From positions 1,111,078 to 1,175,077 of the forward strand of contig ML213507.1 in NCBI GenBank assembly GCA_004369045.1: a stretch of DNA of 64,000 bases, given 5' to 3'. Positions 22,732-34,619 of this stretch are shown here, piece after piece. The notes under the pieces are model-generated. The model searched no databases and was not told the origin of the DNA. It saw only the letters and a list, made by a program, of their open reading frames with translations. Source of the stretch: Heliocybe sulcata (taxonomy: Eukaryota; Basidiomycota; Agaricomycetes; Gloeophyllales; Gloeophyllaceae). The position numbers and the translations under genes are program-made. Numbering within the stretch: the stretch's first letter is position 1; each line of letters starts with the position of its first letter.

Positions 22732-24019
22732 TCACGGTGTCTCTTGTGGGCGAGCAATCAATTTCACTCCGCTAACCTTGTCCTCCTCCATACGCTTCAA
22801 GCCGTCGGGGATACCAGCCAAGCCGTTAGGCAGGATTTCGACTCGGTTGGGCTAGCAGATACATCATGTCAGCAAGGGCTCCGCTACTAGCATATCATAC
22901 ATGATATTACGCACCTTGATCTCGCCCTTCTCCACCAGACTAGTGAGCTTGCTGTACAGACTCACACCTGCGGCACGCTGGGTCGGCATATGCACATTAC
23001 CCATCACATACGCGATCGTCTTGCCCGCCGACGAGTCCTTATTGATCTGATCATTTAGGACGATGACGAGAGTCCCACCCGGCGCCAGTACATCGTAACC
23101 CGTCTGCTGCGTCTCGGCAGAGCTCACCGCGTCGTAAACGACTTCCAAAGGTGACTTGGTCAGCGAGGCAAGCTGAGATTTCAGTTCAGAAAGAGGACTG
23201 TTGCGATCGATGATGTGGTCGACACCGAGGGAACTCAGGAAGGACGTGTGCTTGGGGGAGGCGGTGGCGATGATGAGGGAAAAGCCAGAAAGCTTGGCAA
23301 GTTGGATGACTAAGTTATGCATCTTTATTAATTGGGAAAATGGTGTGTAAGGTGAATTATCCTTACCGTATTGTCCAACAGAGGTTGCGCCTCCGAAGAG
23401 GAGGATGGGCTTGCCTGCGCACTTGCCGCGGCCAGCATCTTCCCATGAGGGACTCAGGCCAGCGCCCCCCTGGCCTCCTTTATCGACTGGGCTATACAAA
23501 CCAAGAGCAGCAGTCGCCAGCGCAAGCGGCATAGAGGCGGCCTCGTCCAAGGAGATGTTCGAAGGGAGCTGAGTGGAACGGACTCAGCGACTATTTCATT
23601 AGGATGGTCATATGGAAATAGACGGACCTTTGCAGTTATCTCAGCAGGAACGATCGTATACTGCTGGAACGTAGCCTTGTCGTTCGAGAACCATCCCTGG
23701 TGGAACCTAGAAGAGGGCGCATAAGTATTTTACTTCAGCATGGCGTGGAAGGAGCAGAAACTTACACTTTATCCCCCACTTTGAATCCAGTAACGCCCGC
23801 ACCGACTGCTGCAACTTCTCCGGCAGCGTCTGTGCCAAGAATGGTGGGAAACTCCTCAATGAAGACTCCATACTTCTGGATCTTCCAGTCCACGGGGTTC
23901 AAAGCAGTAGCCTCAATCTTGACCAACAGATCCCCGGCGCCTGGCTTTGGAATCGAATTCGCACCGACCACCCAAGCGCCCTGCTTCTCCTTGAGGAACA
24001 ATGCCTTCTGCTGCGCCAT
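22732..24019 (-). CDS. Medium-chain NAD(P)H reductase, copy B
   Basis: Exons 23766-24019, 23628-23706, 23367-23568, 22915-23309 and 22732-22851 give 349 residues. Same two-domain architecture as copy A: GroES-like domain with GAGDLLVKIEATALNPVDWK and LGTDAAGEVAAVG, then FGGATSVGQY..VIQLAKLSG in the Rossmann fold. The donor of the second intron is GTCCGT. It is closest to copy C (N-terminal MAQQKALFLKEKQGAW is identical) and lies in the tandem duplication unit. Cytosolic by lack of a leader. The substrate is unknown. Confidence 0.88.
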
Positions 24020-24981
24020 GCTTAGTCTGACTGTCGGTCGGGATCGATGACCGTGTTTATGTCAAGTCGTCGTAACTCTCATATTTATACGGTATGATTG
24101 ATTGATCAGTCATGATGATGCAATACTAGAATGGCTTCGTCAGGATTTGTCTTGCTCCGGCGGACCGGGGAAGGACGCATCTCTGCAGCATGAATTGGAG
24201 AGGGCGCGTACCTCTAACGCTAAGTCTCGAGAGCACAGAGGTTGCAGTCGGTACTCGGGGTGCTCTAGGATGTGCATGTAGCACATATACACCGGCGGGC
24301 ACCTTTTGAGAATGAAATAACTGGAAATAAGTGCTATTAAGTTGTCATCGCTTCGTAAGACCCTGCAGACCACCCAGGATCCCCGACGTACCGGAGTTAA
24401 ACGTTAACGAGCAGAGTCGTGCACTAGGAGAGTTGACATTTTGATGTCCAAGTGCAACTTGATTTGCAGTGCATTGTCCTGATTTGTGACTGGACCAGCC
24501 ATTACGCCGACAAGTTGATTTGTCGGTCGCTGCCGCAAGCGCCAGGGTTTGCAGGAGCACGTGTTCATGGATTCATCCCCGTCGCGCTGTGGCTGGCGCG
24601 TCGCCGGCTCGTTTTACGCCGTATATTGGCATTCACACCATAGCCTTTCCCTGCATTTTGTATAATATAAGCCTATACGGCTTCTTGCTATCTATATTCA
24701 CGACCTTCGTCTCCACAACATGCGATATCTGTGCTTGTACGTCGAGACCTGTTCACAGTACAAGTCTTCCGCTACATCCACTGAATAACTGTTTTGCAGC
24801 TGGCGCTGGGAACCTGTCATAGCATCCGCAGTCCTTCGCCGCGTCCGTTTGGGACACGTTCAGATATTCAACTCAAGATAGCATTTCGGTTGCAAACTAT
24901 GGCGCGGATAAGTATGGCATGTTCCCCTAACTGTACTACAGGTTGACATCAATACAGAACTTCCTTAGTCTTTAATTTCCT
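24020..24981. other. Spacer between reductase copies B and C
   Basis: Contains the copy B promoter and 5' flank, then about 380 bases (24366-24748) not shared between the units, then the repeated 3' flank of copy C. No gene supported. Confidence 0.5.
24082..24089 (-). promoter_or_regulatory. TATA box of reductase copy B
   Basis: TATAAATA on the minus strand, 63 bases before the ATG at 24019, in the same context as in the other copies. Confidence 0.6.
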
Positions 24982-26273
24982 TCAAGGTGTCTCTTGTGGG
25001 CGAGCAATCAATTTCACTCCGCTAACCTTGTCCTCCTCCATACGCTTCAAGCCGTCGGGGATACCAGCCAAGCCGTTAGGCAGGATCTCGACTCGGTTGG
25101 GCTAGCGGATACACCGTGTCAGCAAACCACTCGCATATTATACCCGAAATGACGCACCTTTATCTCGCCCTTCTCCACCAGACTAGTGAGCTTGTTGTAC
25201 AGACTCACACTTGTGGCACGGTAGATGGGCACATGCGCACTACCAAAGACATGCACAACCGTCTTGTCTGCCGATGCTTCCTTATTAATCTGATCATTAA
25301 GGACGATGACGATGGAACCTCCCGGCGCCAGTACATCGTAACCCGCCTGCTGCGTCTCGGCAAAGCTCACCGCGTCGTAGACGACTTCCAAAGGTGACTT
25401 GGTGAGCTGCGCAAGCTGAGACTTCAGTTCAGAAAGGGGACTGTTGCGGTCGATAACGTGGTCAACACCGAGAGAATTCAAGAAGGATGTATGCTTAGGG
25501 GAGGCGGTGGCGATGATGGGTGAGAACCCAGAGAGCTTGGCGAGTTGAATGACTAGGTGACGCGTACTAATTAGTAAGTGCAAAAATGATGTGTAAGGTG
25601 GATTATCCTTACCATATTGTCCAACAGAGGTTGCGCCTCCGAAGAGGAGGATGGGCTTGCCTGCGTACTTGCCGCGGCCAGCATCTTCCCATGGGGGAGT
25701 CAGGCCAGCACCCCCCTGGTCTCCTTTATTAACTGGGCCATACAAACCAAGAGCAGCGGCACCCAGCGCAACGGGAATAGAAGCGGCCTCGTCCAATGAT
25801 ATATTCGAAGGGAGCTAAGTAGAACGGACTCAGCGACGGTCTCGTGGTTTCAGCAGGACAGTAATATGAAAGTAGACCCACCTTGGCAGTTATCTCAGCA
25901 GGAACACTCGTGTACTGCTGAAACGTCGCCTTGTCGTTCGAGAACCATCCCTGATGGAATCTAGAAGGGGGCGCATGAGCATTTCCCTCCACCATCGCGT
26001 GGAAAGAGCGGAAACCTACACTTTATCCCCCACTTTGAATCCAGTAACACCCTCACCGACTGCTGCAACCTCTCCGGCAGCGTCCGTGCCAAGGATGGCG
26101 GGGTACTCCTCCACAAAGAACCCATACTTCTGAATCTTCCAGTCCACGGGGTTCAAAGCAGTAGCCTCAATCTTGACCAACAGATCCCCGGCGCCCGGCT
26201 TCGGAATCGAGGTCGCACTGACCTCCCAAGCGCCCTGCTTCTCCTTGAGGAACAACGCCTTCTGCTGCGCCAT
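24982..26273 (-). CDS. Medium-chain NAD(P)H reductase, copy C
   Basis: Exons 26020-26273, 25882-25960, 25613-25814, 25158-25552 and 24982-25101 give 349 residues. It is near-identical in exon lengths and very similar in sequence to copy B. Differences cluster at the end of exon 4 (KTVVHVFGSAHVPIYRAT against KTIAYVMGNVHMPTQRAA), a surface next to the substrate cleft in this fold, so the copies may differ in substrate. All splice sites are intact and no stop interrupts the frame, so it looks functional. Confidence 0.88.
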
Positions 26274-27053
26274 GCTGCGTCTGAATCGATGAACGAGTAG
26301 ACGTGTATCCAGTTGTCGCCACTCTCATATTTATAGGGTACGATCGACTGATCAGTCATGCTAGAATATTCGAATATTCGTCAGCAAACCAGCATCTGAC
26401 TTCCCCTGGGGAAGGTGAAGCTCTATGGCCTGAAATGGAGACGGCTCGTACCCTCTCTGAGAATGAAATAACTGGGAATAAGTGCCTTACTAGTGCCATG
26501 CATCCCAGTCATGGCGCAAAATTGTCATAGCAAGTCGCCATCGCCTCCGTAAGACATGAAAACCACACAGAATCCCCAAACTTCACTCTCCTGGAACGGC
26601 GTGCAAAGATCGGCAACGCTGGCGTGGCGTCGCCGCCTTGGGCGGCATGTAGAAACCGTAAGACGCAGGTTTGTCGTAGCTCTACTCTCGAGTCCAACAA
26701 GCTCAAGCAAAGGATCATCGATCATCAATTGCATCTTCAGACGCCACATCTTTGGCGCGCAAGAGATCAAGATTATCATTCCATTTGCCATCACGGACCC
26801 GTAACGTAAACACAATCATATTTTATCGTATCGTAAAGTGTTCCTAACCCGCTACAACAGCCTACAACCCATGAGAGAGGAAACAAGCAAGTCCAAGTCC
26901 ATTGGAGTGGAGTGGAGTGGTCTATGCTATACTAATCATGCACGGGGAGACTCCTTCTCGACAACATTAACGGGCTGGACGTGGCCCGTGTCGTCCATGC
27001 GGGCGCTGCGGGCAACCAATCAGACGAGTATATGGATAATGGAGGGTATGAAC
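26274..27053. other. Intergenic between reductase copy C and the UNC93-like gene
   Basis: Promoter and 5' flank of copy C to about 26551; the rest shows no supported gene. Confidence 0.45.
26328..26335 (-). promoter_or_regulatory. TATA box of reductase copy C
   Basis: TATAAATA on the minus strand, 55 bases before the ATG at 26273. Confidence 0.6.
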
Positions 27054-28742
27054 TTACAGAGCTTCGTCCGCCAGCACCGTGTGCTCCTTGACACGCATGT
27101 GGATCATGGGCAGGGCACAGAGGAGACCAGCGACGAGCAGGACCCAAGTGGAGATGAAGATATTCATGTACGGGATCAAGTTACCATCCGCGCGCCAGAC
27201 GCCGGCAGCACCAGCGCTCTGCATACACTTGTCTAGAGTCAGGTAAGCGAGGTCAGCTTCTCTATACTATCGTATCATAAGGGCACTACGCACAGAAACC
27301 GGTGAAGTAGGCAAGCTTCGCGGGGTCATTTGACATGGCACCCATCATCCAGTAGACGGTCGTCTGCCACATAGCGTCAAGCAAGCCGCAGAATATGTAC
27401 AACCAGATCCGGCTTGGGTACTCGCTGCTCGTGAAGTCGATCCTCGGAACGTTCAGGAGACTCTCGCGTGTGTAGTTCCTGCAAATCAGATCAGTACAAA
27501 ATCCAGACACACTGACAAATGACGTAGATACGGACTTCTGGTAGAAGTAGGCCCAGATGTGCACGGCGAAGACCATGACGAGGAGGATCACCCAGCTGGT
27601 GTACGCGCGGACTTTACGAGTAAGGCGCTCGCGGTCAAGAAGGTAACCGATCGCGAGCGAGCCGAAGATCTGCGCCAAGTAGTACACAAAGCTGTTCAGA
27701 CCACGAGTACGGATGGTGAACAGCGCGCCGTTGTAGTCATTGAATTCTATGATGTTGCCGTAAGTCCTTAGTTTGAAAGATTCTCATGATCCGACTTACG
27801 CCAGGTGTAGAACCAGTTACTCGCGAAGAACATGGGGAAGAGGAGGATGATCATTGGGTCGGTCCGAAGCGCAATCCAAAGACCTTTGAGCTCAGTCCTC
27901 CAGGAGGGGTGGCGCACGGTGAGGACCCGCGTTCCATCTGATCGAACCATCTTCGCCGGATCCGCCATGAGCATCGGGATGCCAACACCAATGATGTTCA
28001 AGATCAAGAAACCGATGTAAGTGCCATTGCTCACAGCACCGGATGTGGAGTGGTAGTTGTTCCCGAATGCAACCGCAGAACCGATGACGGCGCCCATGTT
28101 GAAGATAGCCCAGAAGATACCAATGAAGATACCCTTCTGCGCTTCAGTCGGGTACGCCAACATAAGCGAGCCTTGGGCTGTCCAGAGAAGACCGGCGGAG
28201 ACACCGCAGATGCAGCCAGCAGCAACGACGAAAGCACCTGCACCAGGATGGATGTTGTAGGCCCTGAAAAAACAACATCAGCACATGCGAAACCAAGTAT
28301 CTACAAGCAGACTCACAAGTAGGAACCAGTGTACAGAGCGTAACCTGCAGTACCGATGAGGAGGGTAAGCCGGGAACCAATCTTGTTATTTATAGAACTA
28401 GACGTCGGGCGCGCACCCTGAGTTAGCCGACACATGACACTGAGCAGGACAGGATACTCACCCAGCAAGGAACGAAAAGAACGCAAACGTCGCATACAGC
28501 GCCGAGTTCGAGTTCGCGCTGGTCCTCAGGTCGAATTGGCCTCCACCACCGAGACCGTTCAAGGCGTTGAACAAGCCCGGGCACATGAAGCACACCAACC
28601 CGAGCATGCAGACCTGGGTGTAAGGGTTATAGTAGAAACCCTTCAGACCCGTGGGTCGCTCGAGGACACCCTGGTCCTGGGTGCCCGTAATCGACGCATC
28701 CTCGCTGTTGTAGCCCTTCTCAACTTCAGCGACGTCGGACAT
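27054..28742 (-). CDS. UNC93-like MFS membrane protein (DUF895 type)
   Basis: Exons 28462-28742, 28317-28397, 27800-28263, 27536-27746, 27294-27478 and 27054-27232 give 466 residues. The N terminus is acidic and cytosolic. Typical blocks of fungal UNC93-like proteins: FNALNGLGGGG, INNKIGSRLTLLIGT, CGVSAGLLWTAQGSLMLAYP, GIFWAIFNMGAVIGSAVAFG, and NWFYTWQFNDYNGALF across the third intron, then YWMMGAMSNDP. About eleven membrane segments are visible. The family belongs to the major facilitator fold; animal members regulate ion channels or traffic receptors, and the role in fungi is unknown. The second intron of 64 bases ends at the CTAG before 28397. Confidence 0.88.
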
Positions 28743-31700
28743 GGTGACGGACGCGCGAGGTAGCGTTGGTGGCTAAAGAAGAAGGAGGGGAGGTGCGGAT
28801 GCGGGGCCTGAAACTGTTATCGGGATATTTGAAGCTTTACATAGCTCCATCAACAGATAGACGAAAGAAGACACCGTACGGTCCCACCATAACCAGCATG
28901 GCGATGGCAGTATGCTCGCCGGCTGTGAACCCGAAGGCTTCACATGATCGGACATACTCCGCCTGCTGGCCAGGTCGCAATCGGCCAGCCTGAAATCCGT
29001 GGGATGTGTTTTAGAACCTGGTTTTGATGGCGATAAGGTCACTGCCCCTGCAGAATGAAGCCTAGCCGTCTCCAGAAAGAACAGGTGAACGCCCAGGACG
29101 AATATCCGTGAAATACAGGACGATGCAGACTCGTCGCAAAGGAACGCCCGTATGGTAGACGTTCCACCATCTTGTGGGTGACCACGCGGTCGACTTGTCC
29201 GTGGAGCTATTTCTGGTAGCTGGCGGACCTGAAAGATCCGGATATGGAGGAAACGTGGTCCGGGGAGGACGGATCGGCGCGCCGAGCTGCCCTACTGAAT
29301 CAATTATCAGCACCCGCGCATCTTCCGGGTGCCACGCAGTAGACGGTCGCAGTGGAACTGCGGTACTGACCTTGCGTGACTGCAGTGAAGCCTCAAAGAC
29401 CTAGCAGTATTGCAGTCTGTATAAATTCTTCGACTCTCTTCCAAAGTCTTTTCTGGACCGACAGGGTTTTAGCAAGCTCAAGGAGCGGGCGCTCGAACGT
29501 AGGAGTCTCAGGCGGGCGTGCCAACAAGAGGGGGAGAAATGGGAAAAGGAATGATTACCTGCAAGCAAAAGACCTGCCGTCTTATATGTGCGATAATTCT
29601 GAGGATGACGTACATATGTGCCAGCGTCGGACACAGACACAAGTAAGAGAGAAGCAATGTGAAGTGGCGTCAAAAGACTTGATAAAAGAGGACATGCCAC
29701 TACCATATCAGGATGACAGTAATGCGCGAGGTTGTGGTACGCTGTGCCAGAAATGCAGACCAAGCTAAGTGTGCGTGCTGCGAGACAAGGAAGATGAAAT
29801 AAGATGTCGAATGAAACTCAAACGTAGCGCAATGCTGAGTCCGAGTTCCGTGGGTTGGGGGGGGCTCAGGCCGGCGAAGCCGGCTGCACAGCATTGGCGG
29901 CAAAATCCGCGGTGGCTGAAGATGTGGCACCGAGGATGTGGCCAAGCCGGGCCTGAGGCTCAGGGTTGAGATGGGAAGCCACAACCCGCGCCGTCTTCGC
30001 GACGCGACGAAATCCGGGCTACACCACCCCACCGGTAAAAGGAGTGCAAGGGAGGCGGGTGGGACAAAAACGAGCGCGACGTGCCAAGCTGGCGAGCGAC
30101 GCGTAACCGGGAGAAAGGCGAAGACGCGCTGAGCACGCAGAAAAAGAAAAGACACGTGGAAGACGCGTGCTCAGCGCGTGGCGTCTCGGTGTCGTTCTTA
30201 GCTTGGCCGGACATAAGTCTGAGCCGTTCGTGCCTCACGTCATCCTTGTGCGGCAAGGTTCCAGTAAAAAGTCCAGTCCGCGTGTATCAATACTCTTTTA
30301 ATTCTCACTGTTTTACGCGCACAAGTCTTAAAAGCATAGTTTTTGGTTGGAATAGAGTGTATCTGCAGTGGTGGTTCCTACAGCCGTGGACTGGCTCCCA
30401 GCCAATCATGTCGCAAAAGTCCTCCGGAATTCTCTTATTGAGCGACCCCGCAGCCACAGTACTAGTAATTACCCACTACTCTAATGAGCAATGAATCAGA
30501 GGAAACTTCGCCACTGCTACGCAAGGTCACGCAGCCAGCTCGCGCACCCGTAGCGGAGGCTGACTGCGGCACTCTAGATCAACTCGCCTACTGCAGCATG
30601 CTCGTGTGCCTGATTGAATCTCGAGGGGGACAGGCACCCATATCTCCAGAAATACAGCCACCGCCGCGCCGGCCATCATACACAAAGTCCCGACGCTACA
30701 CCGAACTACGCACCCCCACGCGGAAGGCCACTATAGTTAGCGGAAGAAGCTCGAGGCAGGCGAACAGACTTATGAGAAGCCTGGAACTCTCAACGAAGCC
30801 CTCTCGCATGGTCAGACGACTACCGGACGCGTCGTGCGCTATGTCAAACGACGCCCGTCGGGAATCTTGCTGTGGAACTCTATCAGTATCGTGTTGGGCA
30901 TGCTGTTCAATACGTCGGGCCACGCGCCGACATGTGCATGCGACTACACCGTCATATACACTGCTGCGATCAAGCCACCGTGTACAAGGTCTGCCAAGGA
31001 TAGCTCAATTAACGGGTTCATCTCAACAAATGCTGAGCAGTGATCGATAATTGGATGACCTGCCTTCGCTATCGCGCTCTGATCGAGGACCACGAGCTCT
31101 TCTCGATATGTATAGGCCGATAAGAATGTCCTCTTGCTCGTTTGCCACAGAGGCGCTGGATACCTCTGGAGCCACTGGTCACTGGTCCACAAAAACGGAG
31201 CAGAAACGGACTACATACGCTCCAATGCACGCCAGTGGTTCTTCATTCCTTGGCTGATCGGGACCAGTGAGTACCAATACTGTGGTCCTATCAAGATAAC
31301 CTCAGACGCAAGCTTTGTGCCTTGCTCCAGAATGCGGCCGGGCTCTCCTCTGTACCTCTCCTTGTGCTTCAAGCAAAACCGCCAATAACATGTCCGAGCA
31401 AGGGTGCGTGGTCGCCTGGTACCTAGGAGATCGTCGGATGCCCTGGGGTCTCTGAATCTCTACTGTAACTGCCACGCGCAGACTGGTGTGTTCAGTTGCT
31501 CGGGGTTACTCAACGTCCTCAGGCGACCAGGCCATTAATCCAATTATTCGGACGAGTAGGGGCTCCAAGCGCCGCGACGTACGCCACATCTACGTCCTAT
31601 TCCTCCGCTAATGTTCGGTCGGCGAGAAGACCGAGTATGTATCAGTACCCTGTGCCGTCTGGCACCACATGCGTGATATCAAGACCTATACCTTGTGTCC

Positions 31701-32736
31701 CCGCTCTATCTTCTTTATACTGTCAATCAACCCATACCGCTCAGAGAGCGCACAACATCGACCTAATCTTTGTGATTGTCGCCACCATTCGCCACCTTTC
31801 TGCTGCTTACCGCTTACCTGCCTCTGGATGGCCAAGAACCGCCTATATACTTCAGTACCCTAGTCAGATTCGAAGGCGACATCTTTCTGACTATCGCCCA
31901 AACCAGCGCCGCCATCGTTTCGCGTTCAGAAATAACATGTCACCTCCACGCATCTTCCATATCTTCTCGATCATCACGGACGCGGCTCTTAGCACCGTCT
32001 TACGCTGCGACTTCCTATCGTCTTTCGCACCATCGAACCCCAGAAGGATCAAGAGCGCTGGTGCGAGCCTGCGAGCCTGCGAACAGCGCCGCAGCTAAGT
32101 GTCGCTCGCCTACTCGGATTCACGGCAGAGATATCGCTTACAGGTCTATACCGGAGCCCTCCTGGTTAAAGGTTCCCTTTGGCTGCTCCCTGCTGACGCT
32201 CGTCGACTCCCTCCCTTGCGTTTGGCGGCCATGAATCCCTCGTCCTACGGCTCACGCGTGGGGCCTCCGAGGCTGCAATCCGGGCAGGACGACTACAGGC
32301 CCCATGCATCAGGACCCTTGTCCCATCTGAGCAATACTTCCCCTCACCACGAATCTATTCCTTGCACCGCCAAGATCGTCCCGCCATCACGAACTCGGTC
32401 TGTCCAACTCACCTATGTATAGGCCGATAAGGATAGGGACAAGTCCCACCCAGGCCTCATCACTGATCGACAACCGTCTCGCAAACAGACTCATCACTGC
32501 TTCATAACTCAGTACCCACGGATCCTAGATGGAAGAGAACCGTTCGATAAGCATCCAGAGCGCGTGGACGACGCATCCAATACATCCCGAACATCCAACG
32601 CGAATAGATTGCCACCGAGCCCGAGATGCGGCGAGACGGCAGTAGAAGCTCTATTATACAACTGGACCAGTGGCCTGGTGCTTACGCTACAGACAGATAT
32701 AGATACACATGAGCAGCCTCCGTATCACTGCTCCGG
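28743..32736. other. Gene-poor 4 kb stretch
   Basis: No gene could be supported. ORFs at 29401-30155 (minus), 30484-31050 (plus) and 31496-32098 (plus) have no recognisable domains. The start at 30484 (MSNESEETSPLLRK) looks like the N terminus of a membrane transporter but the frame does not continue into one. A GC-rich block lies at about 29840-30190 with a hairpin (GCCGGC GAA GCCGGC, about 29871-29885). An 18-base word, TATGTATAGGCCGATAAG, occurs at 31107-31124 and again at 32414-32431. Confidence 0.4.
30124..30179. repeat. Perfect 15-bp inverted repeat
   Basis: ACGCGCTGAGCACGC at 30124-30138 and its exact reverse complement at 30165-30179, 26-base A-rich spacer. It sits in the GC-rich block of the gene-poor stretch. 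It could be a hairpin, a transposon terminus pair or a protein-binding palindrome. Confidence 0.8.
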
Positions 32737-34131
32737 CTAGTACGGTGTATACACACGAACGGAGTTGACTTCCCAGTACGCGTTCGAGAACGCTTGCGGA
32801 TTATTGTTGACATCTGTACAACGAAACGTCCACGTCAACAATCATTTCGAGAGCAAAAGTTGATGTCTAGCAGGCAGCACTTACAATCCACGCAGCTCCC
32901 AGCCCCGCACCCGGATTGTGGCCACACCGATCCAGCCCAGTCTCCCTATAAGTCCACTGTAATCAGCAAAGCAGCCTTGTAGGTCTCGAGCACGATGAAC
33001 TACTCACGCAGAACGTCAAGTCGAACACCATCTGGTGCGCATCAAAATGCTGCTCATACCCACAATTATCGTCCTGCGTGGGGAACGCCGCCTCGGGGTT
33101 CCCCCAGCTCTGGTCGGGGGTGATCGTATCCGGCCCCACGATATCGACCACATCCTGCAGCACCGCCATCTTCTTGCCGCCCTTGCCGCTCCTGTTCCTG
33201 CGTTTGCGCATCGGGACTGGCAGGAGGGCGTCCGGGTTGGCGACCGCTTGCGGCACGGAAGGATCGCCTCTCGGCCAGAACCATACGCGCACGCCATCGG
33301 CCTTGGTACGCGCCATGGCAAAGTACCCGCCGCCCTGCTGGTTGAACGGGGAGCCGAAGCTGCCGGGCTTGGAGAAGGTGACGCCGCAGCCTTGGTTGGA
33401 GTTGACGGAGGCGTCGCAGGTGGTCGAGGTTGTTTGGCTGGGAAATCAGATGTGGGGTGAGTAAGGGAAGGGAGGGGAGCGGAAGAAGGCGTACCCGGAT
33501 TGAGTTTGAGCGCGTTGGCCTTGGGGAGGCATATTGCAGTTGGGGGTGGTATGCAGGGAGGCAAGGTTTTGGTTCCCGAGGTTGACGCCTGAAATGCATT
33601 CCCTTCTGAGTCATGGTGTCCGAAGCTGTCACTCAGGTCCTCACCTTCTATGATGTCAATCTCGCCGCCATGGGGCCATGGGCCCTTCTGACTGAGCGAC
33701 CAGAAGGCAGGCCAAGTACTACAGCCTTCAGGCATATGCGCCAGGTCGATGACGATGAGCGACTCGTCCCAAGCTTGGTTCGATATGATGCGGACGCTCT
33801 TTCTGCCCCTCCCGGTCGGAGGCACGACGGCCCAATCGTCCGCGCGCATGACGAACTTGGTGTCCGCGGCTGCGAAACAATCAGTTTAACCGTCATTCTC
33901 GAGAGTGCTCCCTGCACACGTACCGTATGTCAGATTCTGGCTCAGAGCAGTACCTTGGTCCACATAGTTTGTGCGCCCATGCGTCGGGTCGTCCAACGTC
34001 TCCCACGTCCATCCACTTAGAAAGTCGTTCCCCACATATGTCTGGTTCAAGCGGAAATGCGCGCTGACGCCCTCCAAAGGAATGATGAGAGCCGCGGCCG
34101 AGAGAAAGAGGGGGACGTAGCCAGTACGCAT
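32737..34131 (-). CDS. Secreted glycoside hydrolase family 16 (beta-1,3-glucanase type)
   Basis: Exons 33924-34131, 33645-33869, 33495-33588, 33008-33437, 32885-32945 and 32737-32813 give 364 residues. A signal peptide is visible (MRTGYVPLFLSAAALIIPLE, cleavage probably near GVSA-HF). The GH16 catalytic motif GEIDIIEGVN (E-x-D-x-x-E) spans the intron after exon 2; WPAFWSL precedes it and CGYEQHFDAHQMVFDLTFCG and GDWAGSVW follow. These enzymes cleave beta-1,3/1,4- or 1,3-glucans outside the cell, in wall remodelling or plant/fungal glucan use. A basic insertion (MRKRRNRSGKGGKK) is unusual and may be a surface loop. Ends VNSVRVYTPY. Divergent from the HMMR-like gene. Confidence 0.92.
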
Positions 34132-34619
34132 TGCCGAAGACGAAGAGGCTGGGACCAGCAGCCGACTCTACGAAAATTCGAGAGTAGAGGGTAAGAGAAA
34201 AGAGGGCGAAGGAGAGAGAAAAGCAGAGGAAGGTGAAGGGAGTGAAGGGGAGGAGTACTGGGGGAGTGGTTGACATTTTGTTTGACGGTTTGTATGTGGA
34301 CTGGGGGTCCATCCTGGTTCGGGAATAGCTGTGTATTGGGGCAAGTTTATAGAGGCTTCGTGCTCAGTTTCTACTGCAAAGAATGGAACAGCAGATATCG
34401 CGTTCGTCTTGACAAACTGGAGGCGTCGCTGATGACGGAAGGAAAGCAGAGTCAAGACATACCTCCCGTTTAGGCAGTGAACCTTCTGCAAGAAGGGGAA
34501 TTTCAAAATCCGCCACCACGTGACTGAGTCGCGTTCGCGTTCGCGTCTCGCGCTTTCAACTCCGAACAACGTCCAGGTGGCAAGAGCATCAGCGGCTACA
34601 AGGCTCATAAGAAGCAAAT
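34132..34619. other. Divergent promoter region of GH16 and HMMR-like genes
   Basis: No gene supported; the ORF on the minus strand up to 34312 overlaps the GH16 leader in another frame. CT-rich stretch (minus strand) at about 34185-34260, typical of a fungal promoter/5' leader. Confidence 0.45.

Larger units (their letters stand above)
22503..26551. repeat. Tandem segmental duplication carrying reductase copies B and C
   Basis: Two direct units of about 1.8 kb, roughly 22503-24365 and 24749-26551. Each begins with CTGTTCACAGTA..AGTCTTCCGCTACATCCACTG, carries one complete reductase gene, its TATA box, and ends near GAGAATGAAATAACTGG. Identity is high in exons and still visible in introns and flanks. 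Outer limits are approximate because I aligned by eye. Confidence 0.75.

Noticed and set aside
29700-30155. 151-codon minus-strand ORF in GC-rich DNA
   Set aside because: Open frame expected from GC-rich composition; no family features.
30484-31050. 188-codon ORF with an MSNESEETSPLLRK start like a transporter N terminus
   Set aside because: The rest is Arg/Ser/Pro-rich without membrane segments, and no in-frame splice path to a transporter was found.
31496-32098. 200-codon plus-strand ORF
   Set aside because: Low-complexity Ser/Arg/Tyr composition, no motif, no supporting exon structure.
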